From the NCBI RefSeq assembly GCF_000954115.1, contig NZ_CP010797.1, forward strand, positions 4,960,001 to 5,024,000: 64,000 nt of DNA, given 5' to 3'. The notes under the pieces are model-generated. The model made no database searches and was not told the DNA's origin. It saw only the letters and a program-made list of their open reading frames with translations. The translations under genes and the position numbers were made by a program. The DNA comes from Rhodococcus sp. B7740 (GTDB lineage: Bacteria > Actinomycetota > Actinomycetes > Mycobacteriales > Mycobacteriaceae). This document shows, in pieces, positions 27,028-35,908 of the stretch; position 1 is the first letter of the stretch; each line of letters starts with the position of its first letter.

Positions 27028-28998
27028 ATGACCATAACGTCCGTTCTAGTAGCCAACCGCGGCGAAATCGCCCGACGCGTCTTCACCACCTGCCGCGCCG
27101 AGGGCATCGACACGGTCGCGGTCTTCTCCGACGCCGATGCGAATGCCCCGCACGTGCGGGAGGCCGATGCGGCCGTCCGTCTGCCCGGCAACAGTTCGGC
27201 CGAGACCTACCTGCGCGGCGAGCTCGTCATCGCCGCCGCCTTACACGCCGGAGCCGACGCCGTGCACCCGGGATACGGATTCCTCTCCGAGAACGCCGAT
27301 TTCGCGCAGCAGGTGCAGAACGCGGGCCTGACGTGGATCGGGCCGCCGGTCAAGGCGATCGAATTGATGGGTTCGAAGGTCGAGTCCAAGAAGATGATGG
27401 CCGACGCCGGAGTGCCGGTGCTGACCCAGCTCGATCCCGAGTCGGTCACCGAGAACGAACTGCCTGTGCTGATCAAGGCCTCCGCAGGCGGAGGCGGGCG
27501 CGGCATGCGCATCGTGCGCGACCTCGAGAACCTGGACTCGGAGCTCGAAGCGGCCGGGCGCGAGGCACTCTCGGCATTCGGCGACGGAACGGTGTTCGTG
27601 GAGCGGTACATCGAGACCGGCCGACACATCGAAGTGCAGGTCATGGCGGACCGATTCGGCACGGTGTGGACGGTGGGCGAGCGTGAGTGCTCGATCCAAC
27701 GCAGGCATCAGAAGGTCGTCGAGGAGGCACCGTCGCCGCTCGTCGAACGTATCGACGGCATGCGCGAGAAGCTGTTCCATGCGGCGACGTTGGCCACCGA
27801 GGCCATCGGCTACGAGGGTGCAGGCACCGTCGAATTCCTCGCCGACGAGAAGGGCAACTTCTTCTTCCTGGAGATGAACACGCGCCTGCAGGTGGAGCAT
27901 CCGGTCACCGAGTGCACGACCGGACTCGACCTGGTGGCCTTGCAGATCGGGGTCGCCGCGGGGGAGCGGTTGCCCGCCGAGCAGCCGGAGACCCGCGGAC
28001 ACTCCATCGAAGTTCGCCTCTACGCGGAGGATCCGGCTCATGACTGGCAGCCGCAGAGCGGTGCCGTGCACCGATTCGAGATCCCCGGTGCGCAGTTCGA
28101 GGTGCTGGACAAGTCCGGCATCAGAGTGGACTCCGGCGTCGAAACCGGCAGTGTGGTGGGAACCCACTACGACCCGATGCTCGCGAAGGTCATTTCGTTC
28201 GCGCCGACGCGGGATCAGGCAGCGAACTTGCTGGCGAAAGCGTTGCAGAAGGCCACCGTTCACGGTCTGAAGACCAATCGCGATCTACTGGTCAACATCC
28301 TGCGACACCCGGCGTTCCTGGCCGGGGACACCGACACCGCGTTCTTCGACACGCACGGGCTCGATGTCCTGGCTCGGCCGATCGCACAGGGCCGCGCCCA
28401 GGAGCTATCCGCACTCGCAGCGGCATTGGCCGATGCCGCGAGCAACGTCCGGAACGCCCGCGTGAATCGCGGATTGCCCGGCGGCTGGCGCAATCTCCGG
28501 TCCCAACCGCAGCGCAAGACGTACAACGACATCACCGTCGAATATTCGATCGGACGCAGCGGACTCACCTCCTCGGTGGGAGGCGTCGAAATCGATGGCG
28601 TCGAACTGGTCGAGTACACGCCGACCTCGGTGACGCTCGACGACAACGGAATCCGTCGCATCTTTCAGGTGAGCAGCTACGGATCGGACGTGTTCGTCGA
28701 TTCCGCACTGGGCCCGGTCGGGTTGATCAAGGCCCCGCGGTTCACCGATCCGACCGACGAGGTCGCGGCCGGTTCCTTGCTCGCACCGATGCCGGGCAGT
28801 GTCATCAGAATCGCCGCTGCGCAGGGCGATACCGTGACGGCCGGGCAGCCGATCCTGTGGCTCGAGGCGATGAAGATGGAACACACGGTGACCGCACCCG
28901 CGGACGGTGTGCTCACCGAACTGAACGTCACAGAAGGTCAACAGGTCGAAGTCGGCGCAGTGCTGGCCGTGGTAACCGAAGGAGCAGAACAATCATGA
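27028..28998 (+). CDS. Acyl-CoA carboxylase, biotin carboxylase/BCCP (alpha) subunit
   Basis: Protein of 656 residues starting at ATG 27028, four bases after the beta-subunit stop. It begins with the biotin carboxylase domain (SVLVANRGEIARRVF, HPGYGFLSENADFAQ, the glycine-rich ATP loop KASAGGGGRGMRIV, FLEMNTRLQVEHPVTE). It ends with a biotin carrier domain whose EAMKMEHTV motif holds the biotinylated lysine. It uses ATP and bicarbonate to carboxylate biotin. It corresponds to AccA1 of mycobacteria. The need for biotin may connect functionally with the BioYMN operon at the left end, though nothing shows common control. Confidence 0.92.
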   Translation: MTITSVLVANRGEIARRVFTTCRAEGIDTVAVFSDADANAPHVREADAAVRLPGNSSAETYLRGELVIAAALHAGADAVHPGYGFLSENADFAQQVQNAGLTWIGPPVKAIELMGSKVESKKMMADAGVPVLTQLDPESVTENELPVLIKASAGGGGRGMRIVRDLENLDSELEAAGREALSAFGDGTVFVERYIETGRHIEVQVMADRFGTVWTVGERECSIQRRHQKVVEEAPSPLVERIDGMREKLFHAATLATEAIGYEGAGTVEFLADEKGNFFFLEMNTRLQVEHPVTECTTGLDLVALQIGVAAGERLPAEQPETRGHSIEVRLYAEDPAHDWQPQSGAVHRFEIPGAQFEVLDKSGIRVDSGVETGSVVGTHYDPMLAKVISFAPTRDQAANLLAKALQKATVHGLKTNRDLLVNILRHPAFLAGDTDTAFFDTHGLDVLARPIAQGRAQELSALAAALADAASNVRNARVNRGLPGGWRNLRSQPQRKTYNDITVEYSIGRSGLTSSVGGVEIDGVELVEYTPTSVTLDDNGIRRIFQVSSYGSDVFVDSALGPVGLIKAPRFTDPTDEVAAGSLLAPMPGSVIRIAAAQGDTVTAGQPILWLEAMKMEHTVTAPADGVLTELNVTEGQQVEVGAVLAVVTEGAEQS

Positions 28999-30155
28999 GT
29001 TTCATCGAGACCGAAGAGCAGAAGGGACTGCGTAACGCAGTCTCGTCACTGGGCAAGCGCTACAACTACATCGACTACGTTCTGCCCAAGGCGCGCAAGG
29101 GTGAGCCGCTGACCGAACTGTGGAACGAGGCGGGCAAGCTCGGTTTCCTCGGCGTCAATCTGCCCGAGGAGTACGGCGGCGGTGGCGCAGGCATCTACGA
29201 ACTCGCGCTCGTGCAGGAAGAACTGGCCGCGCACGGTGCCGGTCTGCTGCTGGTCGTGGTCAGCCCGGCAATCTGCGGCACCATCATCGGCAAGTACGGC
29301 ACGTCCGATCAGAAGCAGGAGTGGCTCACCGCCCTCGCCGACGGGTCCAAGATCATGGTCTTCGGCATCACCGAACCCGACGCCGGATCCAACTCGCACC
29401 AGATCACCACCACGGCGCGTCGCGACGGCGACGAGTGGTTGTTGAGGGGCAACAAGATCTACATCTCCGGTGTCGATCAGGCCGATGCGGTCCTCATCGT
29501 CGCGCGCACCGAAGATTCCAAGACCGGCAAGCTCAAGCCGGCCCTGTTCATCGTGCCCACCGACGCTCCGGGTCTGCAGAAGACGCAGATGGAGATGGAC
29601 ATCGTCGAGCCCGATCATCAGTTCGTGCTGTTCCTCGACGACGTTCGGCTTCCCGCCGAGGCACTCGTCGGTGAGGCCGACGCCGCCCTGATGCAGTTGT
29701 TCGCGGGACTGAACCCCGAGCGCATTCTCGGTGCCGCGATGGCTGTCGGTATGGGTCGGTACGCAATCGACGCGGCAGTCAAGTACGCCAACGAGCGCAC
29801 CGTCTGGAAGACGCCGATCGGAGCGCATCAGGGTCTCGCTCATCCGTTGGCGCAGTGCAAGATCGAACTCGAACTCGCCAAGCTGATGATGCAGAAGGCC
29901 GCGGTGCTCTACGACTCCGGCGACGACTTCGGCGCTGCCGAGGCGGCGAACATGGCGAAATACGCTGCGGCCGAGGCCAGTATCAAGGCGCTGGATCAGG
30001 CGATCCAGACCCACGGTGGCGCGGGCCTGAGCAGTGAGTACGGGTTGGCTGCGATGCTCGGGGCCGCCCGCATCGCCCGTGTCGCGCCGGTGAGTCGGGA
30101 GATGATCCTCAACTTCGTGAGTCAGCACTCGCTCGGACTGCCGAGAAGCTACTGA
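28995..30155 (+). CDS. Acyl-CoA dehydrogenase (FadE19-like position)
   Basis: Protein of 386 residues, second dehydrogenase of the operon; its ATG overlaps the carboxylase stop. Motifs are LGVNLPEEYGGGGAGIYE, FGITEPDAGSNSHQITT for flavin binding, the catalytic-base region where VKYANERTVWKTPIGAHQ is read, and HGGAGLSSEYGLAAMLGAARIA near the C-terminus. In mycobacteria a dehydrogenase (fadE19) occupies the same place beside accA1-accD1 in branched-chain amino acid breakdown. Two dehydrogenases in one operon suggest either two steps of one pathway or two related substrates. Confidence 0.87.
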   Translation: MSFIETEEQKGLRNAVSSLGKRYNYIDYVLPKARKGEPLTELWNEAGKLGFLGVNLPEEYGGGGAGIYELALVQEELAAHGAGLLLVVVSPAICGTIIGKYGTSDQKQEWLTALADGSKIMVFGITEPDAGSNSHQITTTARRDGDEWLLRGNKIYISGVDQADAVLIVARTEDSKTGKLKPALFIVPTDAPGLQKTQMEMDIVEPDHQFVLFLDDVRLPAEALVGEADAALMQLFAGLNPERILGAAMAVGMGRYAIDAAVKYANERTVWKTPIGAHQGLAHPLAQCKIELELAKLMMQKAAVLYDSGDDFGAAEAANMAKYAAAEASIKALDQAIQTHGGAGLSSEYGLAAMLGAARIARVAPVSREMILNFVSQHSLGLPRSY

Positions 30156-30907
30156 TGGCCGTTCTCGTCGAATCGAGCAAGGACACGGCGTATTTGACGT
30201 TGGATTCGCCGCAGAATCGGAACGCACTGTCGTCGGTGTTGGTCGAGGAGCTGACGGCGGGACTCATCGCTGCGGCGCACGACGACGACGTCAGAACGAT
30301 CGTGCTCGGCCACACCGGCACCACGTTCTGCGCCGGAGCCGACCTCCGAGAGGCCGGCTCGTCGCCGGAACTGCGCACCCGGCAGATGCTGGACCTGATG
30401 CGGTTGATCATCGACACCCCGAAACCCGTCGTCGTGCAGATCGACGGACATGTGCGGGCCGGCGGGATGGGCCTGGTCGCGGCGTGCGATATCGCGGTGG
30501 CCGGACCCCAGAGTTCGTTCGCGCTGACGGAGGTTCGCCTTGGTCTGGCCGCATCGGTCATCTCGGTGGCCGTGCTGCCGCGACTGAGCTCGCGGGCAGC
30601 GAGTCGCTACTTTCTCACCGGGGAGACGTTCGACGGTGCCACCGCCGAGGCGATCGGTCTGGTCACCGTGGCCGACGCCGTTCCCGCGGCAGCGGTGGCC
30701 GACTACATGATCATGTTTCGGAAGTGTTCGCCGCAGGGCCTGGCCGAGTCGAAGCTCCTCACCACGGCCGCGATCCGGCGCGAGATCGACGAACGCGGGT
30801 CGGCCGTCGCCGAGCAATCGGCCAGGTTGTTTGCGTCCGACGAGGCCCGAGAGGGGATGATGTCCTTTCTGGAGAAGAGGCCACCGTCCTGGGCGGCCGA
30901 AAAATAG
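30155..30907 (+). CDS. Enoyl-CoA hydratase/isomerase
   Basis: Protein of 250 residues of the crotonase family. The CoA oxyanion residues lie in FCAGADLREAG and VRAGGMGLVAACDIAVAG, and the loop region ALTEVRLGLAASV follows. The glutamate in TEVRLG fits one of the two catalytic acids; the other position (GGMGL rather than the usual G-E pattern) is less typical, so activity as a methylglutaconyl-CoA hydratase is probable but not certain. The start overlaps the preceding stop (TGATG). It would act after the carboxylase in a leucine- or terpene-type pathway. Confidence 0.85.
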   Translation: MAVLVESSKDTAYLTLDSPQNRNALSSVLVEELTAGLIAAAHDDDVRTIVLGHTGTTFCAGADLREAGSSPELRTRQMLDLMRLIIDTPKPVVVQIDGHVRAGGMGLVAACDIAVAGPQSSFALTEVRLGLAASVISVAVLPRLSSRAASRYFLTGETFDGATAEAIGLVTVADAVPAAAVADYMIMFRKCSPQGLAESKLLTTAAIRREIDERGSAVAEQSARLFASDEAREGMMSFLEKRPPSWAAEK

Positions 30908-30956
30908 AGCGGTCGAGAAGTAGGTCGGCCGAGCGTCGGTAGGAGGGAGTACGGCG

Positions 30957-31586
30957 ATGGTGATGGCGCGCGAACCCAAGCAGGACCGCAGCAGGGTCAC
31001 GCGTCAGCGACTGCTCGAGGCGACGATCGATTCGCTCGCGGAGCAGGGCTGGGGTGCAACGACGGTCGGCGTGGTCGCCGAACGTGCGGGCGTGTCCCGC
31101 GGCGCGACCCAACACCACTTCCCGACGCGTGAGGACCTGATCACCGGAGCACTCGAGTACATGTTCGACACTCGGATGGACAGTGCTCGCCGCGAGGCGC
31201 AGGAGATTCCGGCGGGCCCCGGCAGGACGAAACTGGTGGTGGAGCGGCTCGTGGAGTACTACACCGGACCGATGTTCAAAGCGGCACTTCAGGTCTGGAC
31301 GGCGGCATCGGCCGACCCCGAGTTGCGCGATCGGATCGTCCCTCTCGAAGAGCGGTTCGGTCGCCGTGCCCACCAGATGGCCGTCGAGAACCTCGGTGTC
31401 GACGACAACGATCCCGTCTCGCACCGTCTCGTCCAGGCGACCCTCGACCTCGCGCGTGGATTGGGTCTGGCCGATGTCCTGACCGACGACGCACGACGAC
31501 GAGCCGAGGTCGTGCGCTCGTGGGCAGAGGTACTGGATGCGTCGTTGAACGCTCGGCTGTCCGCAGCTCCGGCGGGAGCGCTCTAG
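30957..31586 (+). CDS. TetR-family regulator closing the acyl-CoA operon
   Basis: Protein of 209 residues with a clear N-terminal helix-turn-helix: SRVTRQRLLEATIDSLAEQG, TVGVVAERAGVSRGATQHHF and PTREDLI. The start is the ATG at 30957 or the one at 30963, both after AGGAGGG. It lies 49 bases after the hydratase gene on the same strand. In mycobacteria a TetR protein at the accA1-accD1-fadE19 locus (BkaR) controls branched-chain keto-acid breakdown; this protein is in a comparable place. The palindrome at 21734-21751 before the operon is the best candidate binding site. The ligand is probably an acyl-CoA. Confidence 0.85.
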   Translation: MVMAREPKQDRSRVTRQRLLEATIDSLAEQGWGATTVGVVAERAGVSRGATQHHFPTREDLITGALEYMFDTRMDSARREAQEIPAGPGRTKLVVERLVEYYTGPMFKAALQVWTAASADPELRDRIVPLEERFGRRAHQMAVENLGVDDNDPVSHRLVQATLDLARGLGLADVLTDDARRRAEVVRSWAEVLDASLNARLSAAPAGAL

Positions 31587-31633
31587 ACCCACACGGTCTG
31601 CAGCACTGCGCAACCTGTGCTTGAGTCTGGCGG

Positions 31634-33052
31634 GTGACTTCCGAAATCGCACGCGTGTACCGCGGCCACATCTTTCACGTCGCAGGCTCGCCCACGGTGA
31701 CGGACGCGGCAGCCGCGTTGGTGTCGATTCCCGACGGTGCGCTCGCGGTGTCGGGTGAGGGGACGATCGAGTTCTGCGGCGAGTTCGCCTCTCTCCCAAC
31801 CCAATTCGCGCAGGTCCCGGTTGTCGATCACCGACCGGGGTTTCTGCTGCCCGGTTTCGTCGACACCCACATTCACTTTCCGCAGACCTACGCCGGAGAT
31901 TCCTACGGCGGCGGGCAACTGCTGGAATGGTTGAACACCTGCATCTTTCCCTCGGAGTCCCGCTTCGCCGATCCGGAGTTCGCCGCCGCTGCGGCCCGAG
32001 ACTTCTGCGCCGCGCGCATCCGAGCCGGAACGACGCAGGCGATGGTGTTCGGATCGGCGTTCCCGCACGCGCAGGATTCGCTGTTCGCCGAGACGCTCGA
32101 GCACGGACTGCGGATCGTCAGTGGACGCGGGGTCCAGACCACCGGACCGGCGTCGGCGCAGGCCCTGATCACCGGCGAGGACGAGGCCATCCGGCTGGTG
32201 TCCGAGGAGATCGAGAAATGGCACGCAGCCGACACCGGCGACGTCGACACGGCGATGCTGCACGTGGCCGTCGTACCGCGGTTCTCGCTGTCGGTGACGA
32301 CGGAAACGCTGAAGAACCTGGGTGAGCTCTACGATTCCGTCCGCGCGCGAGGTGTCTACTTCCACACACATCTGAACGAGAACAACCGGCCGGGAACCGG
32401 AGAGATCGACGCCACCAAGAACGCCTACGGCGTGGACACGTACCTCGACACCTACGACGGCAAGTTCCTGCCGGGCTCGCAGGTCGGCGGAAAGAGCTTC
32501 CTGGGTCGGCGCACCATCCTGGCCCACGCGGTGCACTGTCAGGACGTCGAACTCGCGCGAATGGCAGAGACAGGCACCTCCGTCGCGCACTGTCCCACCT
32601 CGCAACAGTTTCTGGGCTCGGGCACGATGCCGTGGCAGCGAACCGTCGCCGCCGGGGTGAACATCGCCATCGGTTCGGACTTCGGCGGTGGTGACGAGTG
32701 GCTGCTGCCGCAGGTTCTCGCCGATGCGTTCAAAGTGCACATCTCCGAGCCGGGCGACGCGGGTCTGTCGCTGCATCCGGCCGAACTGCTGTTCACCGGA
32801 ACACTCGCCGGAGCCCGAGCGCTGGACATGGAGAACCGGATCGGCAATTTCGACGCGGGCAAGGAGGCCGACTTCGTCGTGGTCGATCCGTCCGCATGGC
32901 CGCAGCTCGCGGTGGCCGTCGACCACGGTGTCCGCGCCGACGATCCCGAGCTCGCCCGCGATCAGACCCTGTTCGCGTTGCTGATGGCGATGCGCGAACC
33001 CGCCATCGTCGGCGTCTACGTCCGGGGCCGGAAGCTCGCCGCTTCGCGGTAA
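31634..33052 (+). CDS. guaD: Guanine deaminase
   Basis: Amidohydrolase of 472 residues, the size of bacterial guanine deaminase, which converts guanine to xanthine. Metal ligands and family signatures are visible: LPGFVDTHIHFPQ (HxH pair), the WLNTCIFPSE loop, YFHTHLNEN, ILAHAVHCQDVEL, SVAHCPTSQQFLGSG, and the catalytic aspartate in NIAIGSDFGGGDE. The PxE/PSE loop after WLN is typical of guanine deaminases rather than chlorohydrolases. It starts at GTG 31634 soon after the TetR gene and appears to be its own unit of purine salvage or breakdown; no other purine genes are nearby. Confidence 0.85.
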   Translation: MTSEIARVYRGHIFHVAGSPTVTDAAAALVSIPDGALAVSGEGTIEFCGEFASLPTQFAQVPVVDHRPGFLLPGFVDTHIHFPQTYAGDSYGGGQLLEWLNTCIFPSESRFADPEFAAAAARDFCAARIRAGTTQAMVFGSAFPHAQDSLFAETLEHGLRIVSGRGVQTTGPASAQALITGEDEAIRLVSEEIEKWHAADTGDVDTAMLHVAVVPRFSLSVTTETLKNLGELYDSVRARGVYFHTHLNENNRPGTGEIDATKNAYGVDTYLDTYDGKFLPGSQVGGKSFLGRRTILAHAVHCQDVELARMAETGTSVAHCPTSQQFLGSGTMPWQRTVAAGVNIAIGSDFGGGDEWLLPQVLADAFKVHISEPGDAGLSLHPAELLFTGTLAGARALDMENRIGNFDAGKEADFVVVDPSAWPQLAVAVDHGVRADDPELARDQTLFALLMAMREPAIVGVYVRGRKLAASR

Positions 33053-33094
33053 CGTATGGCGACTCGCGTCCACAGGATCAGGAGACACACAGGT

Positions 33095-33616
33095 ATGGCT
33101 CGTCTGACTCGATTCGGTCTACTCACAGCTGCGTTCGCGGCTGTGAGCACGATGGCCTTCGCGCCGGTCGCACAGGCCCAACCGCCTGCCGATGCGCCGT
33201 CCGCACCTATCGAGAACGCGCCCCCGCCCGGACCGGTTTCGGTCCCCGTCCTGCAGATCCCCAACCTCGGCGTCACCGTCGGCGGGCTCGTCGTTCCGGA
33301 TCAGTGGATCGGCACGATCGAGGTCGCGAGCACCGACACGCCGGGACAGACCCATATCTGGGGCCGCGCCGCCGAGCCGCGGATCTGCGCGTCCTACCAG
33401 AACTTCGCCAGCCTGCAGGTGGACTTCGTGAACATCGCCAACGGACGCACCGGGTCGGTGAACGCACCGATCTGCCAGCAGGGAAACGGCGTGTTCGTGC
33501 CTTCGGGCCCGGTCGTCGCGGACACCGGTAGCGGACCGATTCTGTTCACCGCTCATGTTCTGGCCTCCGGCATTCTGTTCGACATTCCGGGCGTCGGCGG
33601 ATTCTCGGCCCCGTAG
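33095..33616 (+). CDS. Secreted protein of unknown function
   Basis: Protein of 173 residues with a good Sec signal peptide (RLTRFGLLTAAFAAVSTM, cleavage after APVAQAQ). The mature part begins Pro-rich, then has the pattern PVLQIPNLGVTVGGLVVPD, two cysteines (RICASYQN and APICQQG) that may pair, and a hydrophobic Gly/Phe-rich end. I do not recognise the family. I chose ATG 33095 because AGGAG lies about ten bases upstream; an ATG at 33056 has no such site. It is followed two bases later by two lipoprotein genes, so the three may be co-transcribed envelope proteins. Confidence 0.7.
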   Translation: MARLTRFGLLTAAFAAVSTMAFAPVAQAQPPADAPSAPIENAPPPGPVSVPVLQIPNLGVTVGGLVVPDQWIGTIEVASTDTPGQTHIWGRAAEPRICASYQNFASLQVDFVNIANGRTGSVNAPICQQGNGVFVPSGPVVADTGSGPILFTAHVLASGILFDIPGVGGFSAP

Positions 33617-33618
33617 AT

Positions 33619-34149
33619 GTGAGCCACTGGATGACGAGACGGTTCGCGATGGTTGTGGCGGCAACAGCGGTGCTGATCGCCGGGTGCGGCGGGGCGGAAG
33701 ACGACGCTGCGCCGCCGGAGGACACAGCCCCGACCACCGCGGCATACGAGCCCGGTCCCTTCTTCGGCGAATGCGGATCGATCACCGACGCCGAGGTGCA
33801 GTCCGCGTTCGGCGCGGGCCCGTTCGCTCAGATCACCCGTAATTCCGTCGGTTGCCAGTGGGAGACGGTCGGGTTCGGCGGACCGGGTGTCAGCTTCTCC
33901 TGGTATCGCGGCAGCCCCATCGGACGCGAACGCGCCGGTTCCGAGCTGATCGGCCGTCCGGCGAAGGACATCGAGATCGACGGCAACCCCGGCTTCGAGG
34001 CCGAGCAGGGTGCGTTGTGCGAGATCGGCGTGCAGTTCGGCGACGACTTCTTCCATTGGTCCATCACGTACTCCGACCAACCTGCGGCGCGCCCGCCGTG
34101 CGAGGTCGGAAACGAGCTGGCGGCATTGACAGTGGAGCGCAAGCAATGA
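33619..34149 (+). CDS. DUF3558 family lipoprotein
   Basis: Protein of 176 residues with a lipoprotein signal ending VLIAGCGG, then a linker rich in acidic and Thr residues. The folded domain has paired cysteines (FFGECGSIT, VGCQWET, LCEIGVQ, PPCEVGNEL) and the GxxCxW pattern of actinobacterial DUF3558 proteins. Function is unknown; members are surface lipoproteins. The start is GTG 33619 or ATG 33631. Its stop overlaps the ATG of a second DUF3558 gene, so they probably form a pair made together. Confidence 0.75.
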   Translation: MSHWMTRRFAMVVAATAVLIAGCGGAEDDAAPPEDTAPTTAAYEPGPFFGECGSITDAEVQSAFGAGPFAQITRNSVGCQWETVGFGGPGVSFSWYRGSPIGRERAGSELIGRPAKDIEIDGNPGFEAEQGALCEIGVQFGDDFFHWSITYSDQPAARPPCEVGNELAALTVERKQ

Positions 34150-34673
34150 GAATCCGACGCGTCCTCGCCGCCGCAGCAACTCTGCTGCTCGTCGCAGGCT
34201 GTTCCCAGACCGTGCAGGGCACGCCGCGGCCGGCGAGTTTCGATGGGTCCGGTGGCCGAGAATTCACCGACTTGTTGACCGAGTGCGACGCCGTCTCCGA
34301 CGACCAGATCGCCGAGACCACCGGTGCCGACGCCATCGAACGCGGCTTCTTCGGGGCAATCTGCCGGTGGGATCTCGTCGGTTCCGCAGGCACGGTGAAG
34401 GTCACGTTCAACTGGTTCGAGTCCGGAACTCTGGCGGCCGAACGAGCCGCCGACGAGAAGATGATGTACACCGTCACCGACACAACGGTGCAGGGCCGCA
34501 AGGCAATCCAGGCCCAGCGTCCCGACGACTCCGCGTCGTGTGGCGTCTCGGCCGGGGCGGATCGGGACGGCATCTTCGGATGGTGGGTGCAGTACCAGCC
34601 GGACGCCGCCCATCCCGATCCGTGCCAGGCCGCCGCGAAGCTCGCCGATCTCACGCTGAACCTCAGTCGTTGA
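34146..34673 (+). CDS. DUF3558 family lipoprotein, second copy
   Basis: Protein of 175 residues with signal and lipobox LLLVAGCSQ, followed by a DUF3558-type domain: LLTECDAVSDDQI, AICRWDLVG, FNWFESGTLAAER, ASCGVSAG, and PDPCQAAAKLADL at the end. The cysteine pattern and the C-W pair match the preceding gene, so this is a diverged tandem duplicate. The ATG overlaps the preceding stop. The two proteins may form a heteromer on the cell surface. Function is unknown. Confidence 0.78.
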   Translation: MRIRRVLAAAATLLLVAGCSQTVQGTPRPASFDGSGGREFTDLLTECDAVSDDQIAETTGADAIERGFFGAICRWDLVGSAGTVKVTFNWFESGTLAAERAADEKMMYTVTDTTVQGRKAIQAQRPDDSASCGVSAGADRDGIFGWWVQYQPDAAHPDPCQAAAKLADLTLNLSR

Positions 34674-34697
34674 TCGCGTACCCACGCGAGGGGTGTT

Positions 34698-34727
34698 TTG
34701 ACCCGAGGTCACGCCGCCGGGTATCGT
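34698..34727 (+). promoter_or_regulatory. Probable str operon promoter
   Basis: TTGACC (34698-34703) and TATCGT (34722-34727) are 18 bases apart, about 240 bases before rpsL, within a 293-base gap. The long leader that follows has several short hairpins but no recognised riboswitch. The position and the match are what one expects for the strong ribosomal-protein promoter of this operon. Confidence 0.5.
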
Positions 34728-34966
34728 TATGGGTCGTGTCCGGCCTGCCCGGACCGTTTGTGTGCCTATGCGAGGTACAGCCGTGCGCACGTTCGCCCCA
34801 AGAGCGCGCAACCGGCTGGACGTGTGGGGGTATGCGACACACCCGACCGCGGGGTGCAAGAGACCCGCAGTAGCAGTACTGGAGCAGCAGCAGTACCGGG
34901 TGAGGAGCAGTGTTCTCTTGCTCCAACTGCTAGATCCCTGTTTATCGACACGAAGAAAGCCGGTTC

Positions 34967-35341
34967 ATGCCAACGATCAACCAGCTGGTCCGCAAGGGAC
35001 GCACCGACAAGGTTGCGAAACTGAAGACCGCTGCCCTCAAGGGCAGTCCCCAGCGCCGTGGTGTGTGCACTCGCGTGTACACCACCACCCCCAAGAAGCC
35101 GAACTCCGCTCTCCGTAAGGTCGCGCGTGTTCGCCTGACCTCCTCGGTCGAGGTCACCGCATACATCCCCGGTGAGGGTCACAACCTGCAGGAGCACTCG
35201 ATGGTGCTCGTTCGCGGTGGTCGTGTGAAGGACCTCCCGGGTGTGCGTTACAAGATCATCCGCGGTTCGCTCGACACCCAGGGTGTCAAGAACCGCAAGC
35301 AGGCTCGCAGCCGCTACGGAGCCAAGAAGGAGAAGAGCTGA
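34967..35341 (+). CDS. rpsL: 30S ribosomal protein S12
   Basis: Protein of 124 residues, the normal size, starting at ATG 34967 ([11 protein letters not shown]). The conserved streptomycin-region motifs [18 protein letters not shown] and [18 protein letters not shown] are intact, with the lysine residues in KKPNS and [12 protein letters not shown] that are wild-type in sensitive strains. It decodes at the A-site of the small subunit. It is the first gene of the str operon, followed one base after its stop by rpsG. Confidence 0.98.
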   Translation: MPTINQLVRKGRTDKVAKLKTAALKGSPQRRGVCTRVYTTTPKKPNSALRKVARVRLTSSVEVTAYIPGEGHNLQEHSMVLVRGGRVKDLPGVRYKIIRGSLDTQGVKNRKQARSRYGAKKEKS

Positions 35342-35342
35342 T

Positions 35343-35813
35343 ATGCCACGCAAGGGCCCAGCACCCAAGCGGCCGCTGATCAACGACCCGGTCTACGGAT
35401 CGCCGTTGGTCACGCAGCTCGTCAACAAGATCCTCCTCGACGGCAAGAAGTCGACCGCAGAGCGCATCGTCTACCAGGCGCTCGAGCAGGCTCGCGAGAA
35501 GACCGGCACCGACCCCGTCGTCACGCTCAAGCGTGCACTCGACAACGTCAAGCCGGCCCTCGAGGTTCGCAGCCGTCGCGTCGGTGGTGCCACCTACCAG
35601 GTGCCCGTCGAGGTTCGTCCCGGCCGCTCCACCACGCTGGCACTGCGCTGGCTGGTCACGTTCTCGCGCGCTCGTCGCGAGAAGACCATGGTCGAGCGTC
35701 TGGCGAACGAGTTACTCGACGCCAGCAACGGCCTCGGTGCCGCTGTGAAGCGCCGCGAAGACACTCACAAGATGGCCGAAGCCAACAAGGCGTTCGCCCA
35801 CTACCGCTGGTGA
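35343..35813 (+). CDS. rpsG: 30S ribosomal protein S7
   Basis: Protein of 156 residues ([18 protein letters not shown] to FAHYRW), full length for S7, which nucleates assembly of the 30S head. The ATG at 35343 is one base after the rpsL stop, so the two are translationally coupled. The typical motifs [17 protein letters not shown] and [11 protein letters not shown] are intact. Confidence 0.98.
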   Translation: MPRKGPAPKRPLINDPVYGSPLVTQLVNKILLDGKKSTAERIVYQALEQAREKTGTDPVVTLKRALDNVKPALEVRSRRVGGATYQVPVEVRPGRSTTLALRWLVTFSRARREKTMVERLANELLDASNGLGAAVKRREDTHKMAEANKAFAHYRW

Positions 35814-35908
35814 TCTCCTCGCTCGGGCGGCATCCGGAACTATCCGATGCCGCCGGAGCGTTGATCAGCTCAGGCAATACCTCTTCCAACACCAAGGCGG
35901 GTTAACTC

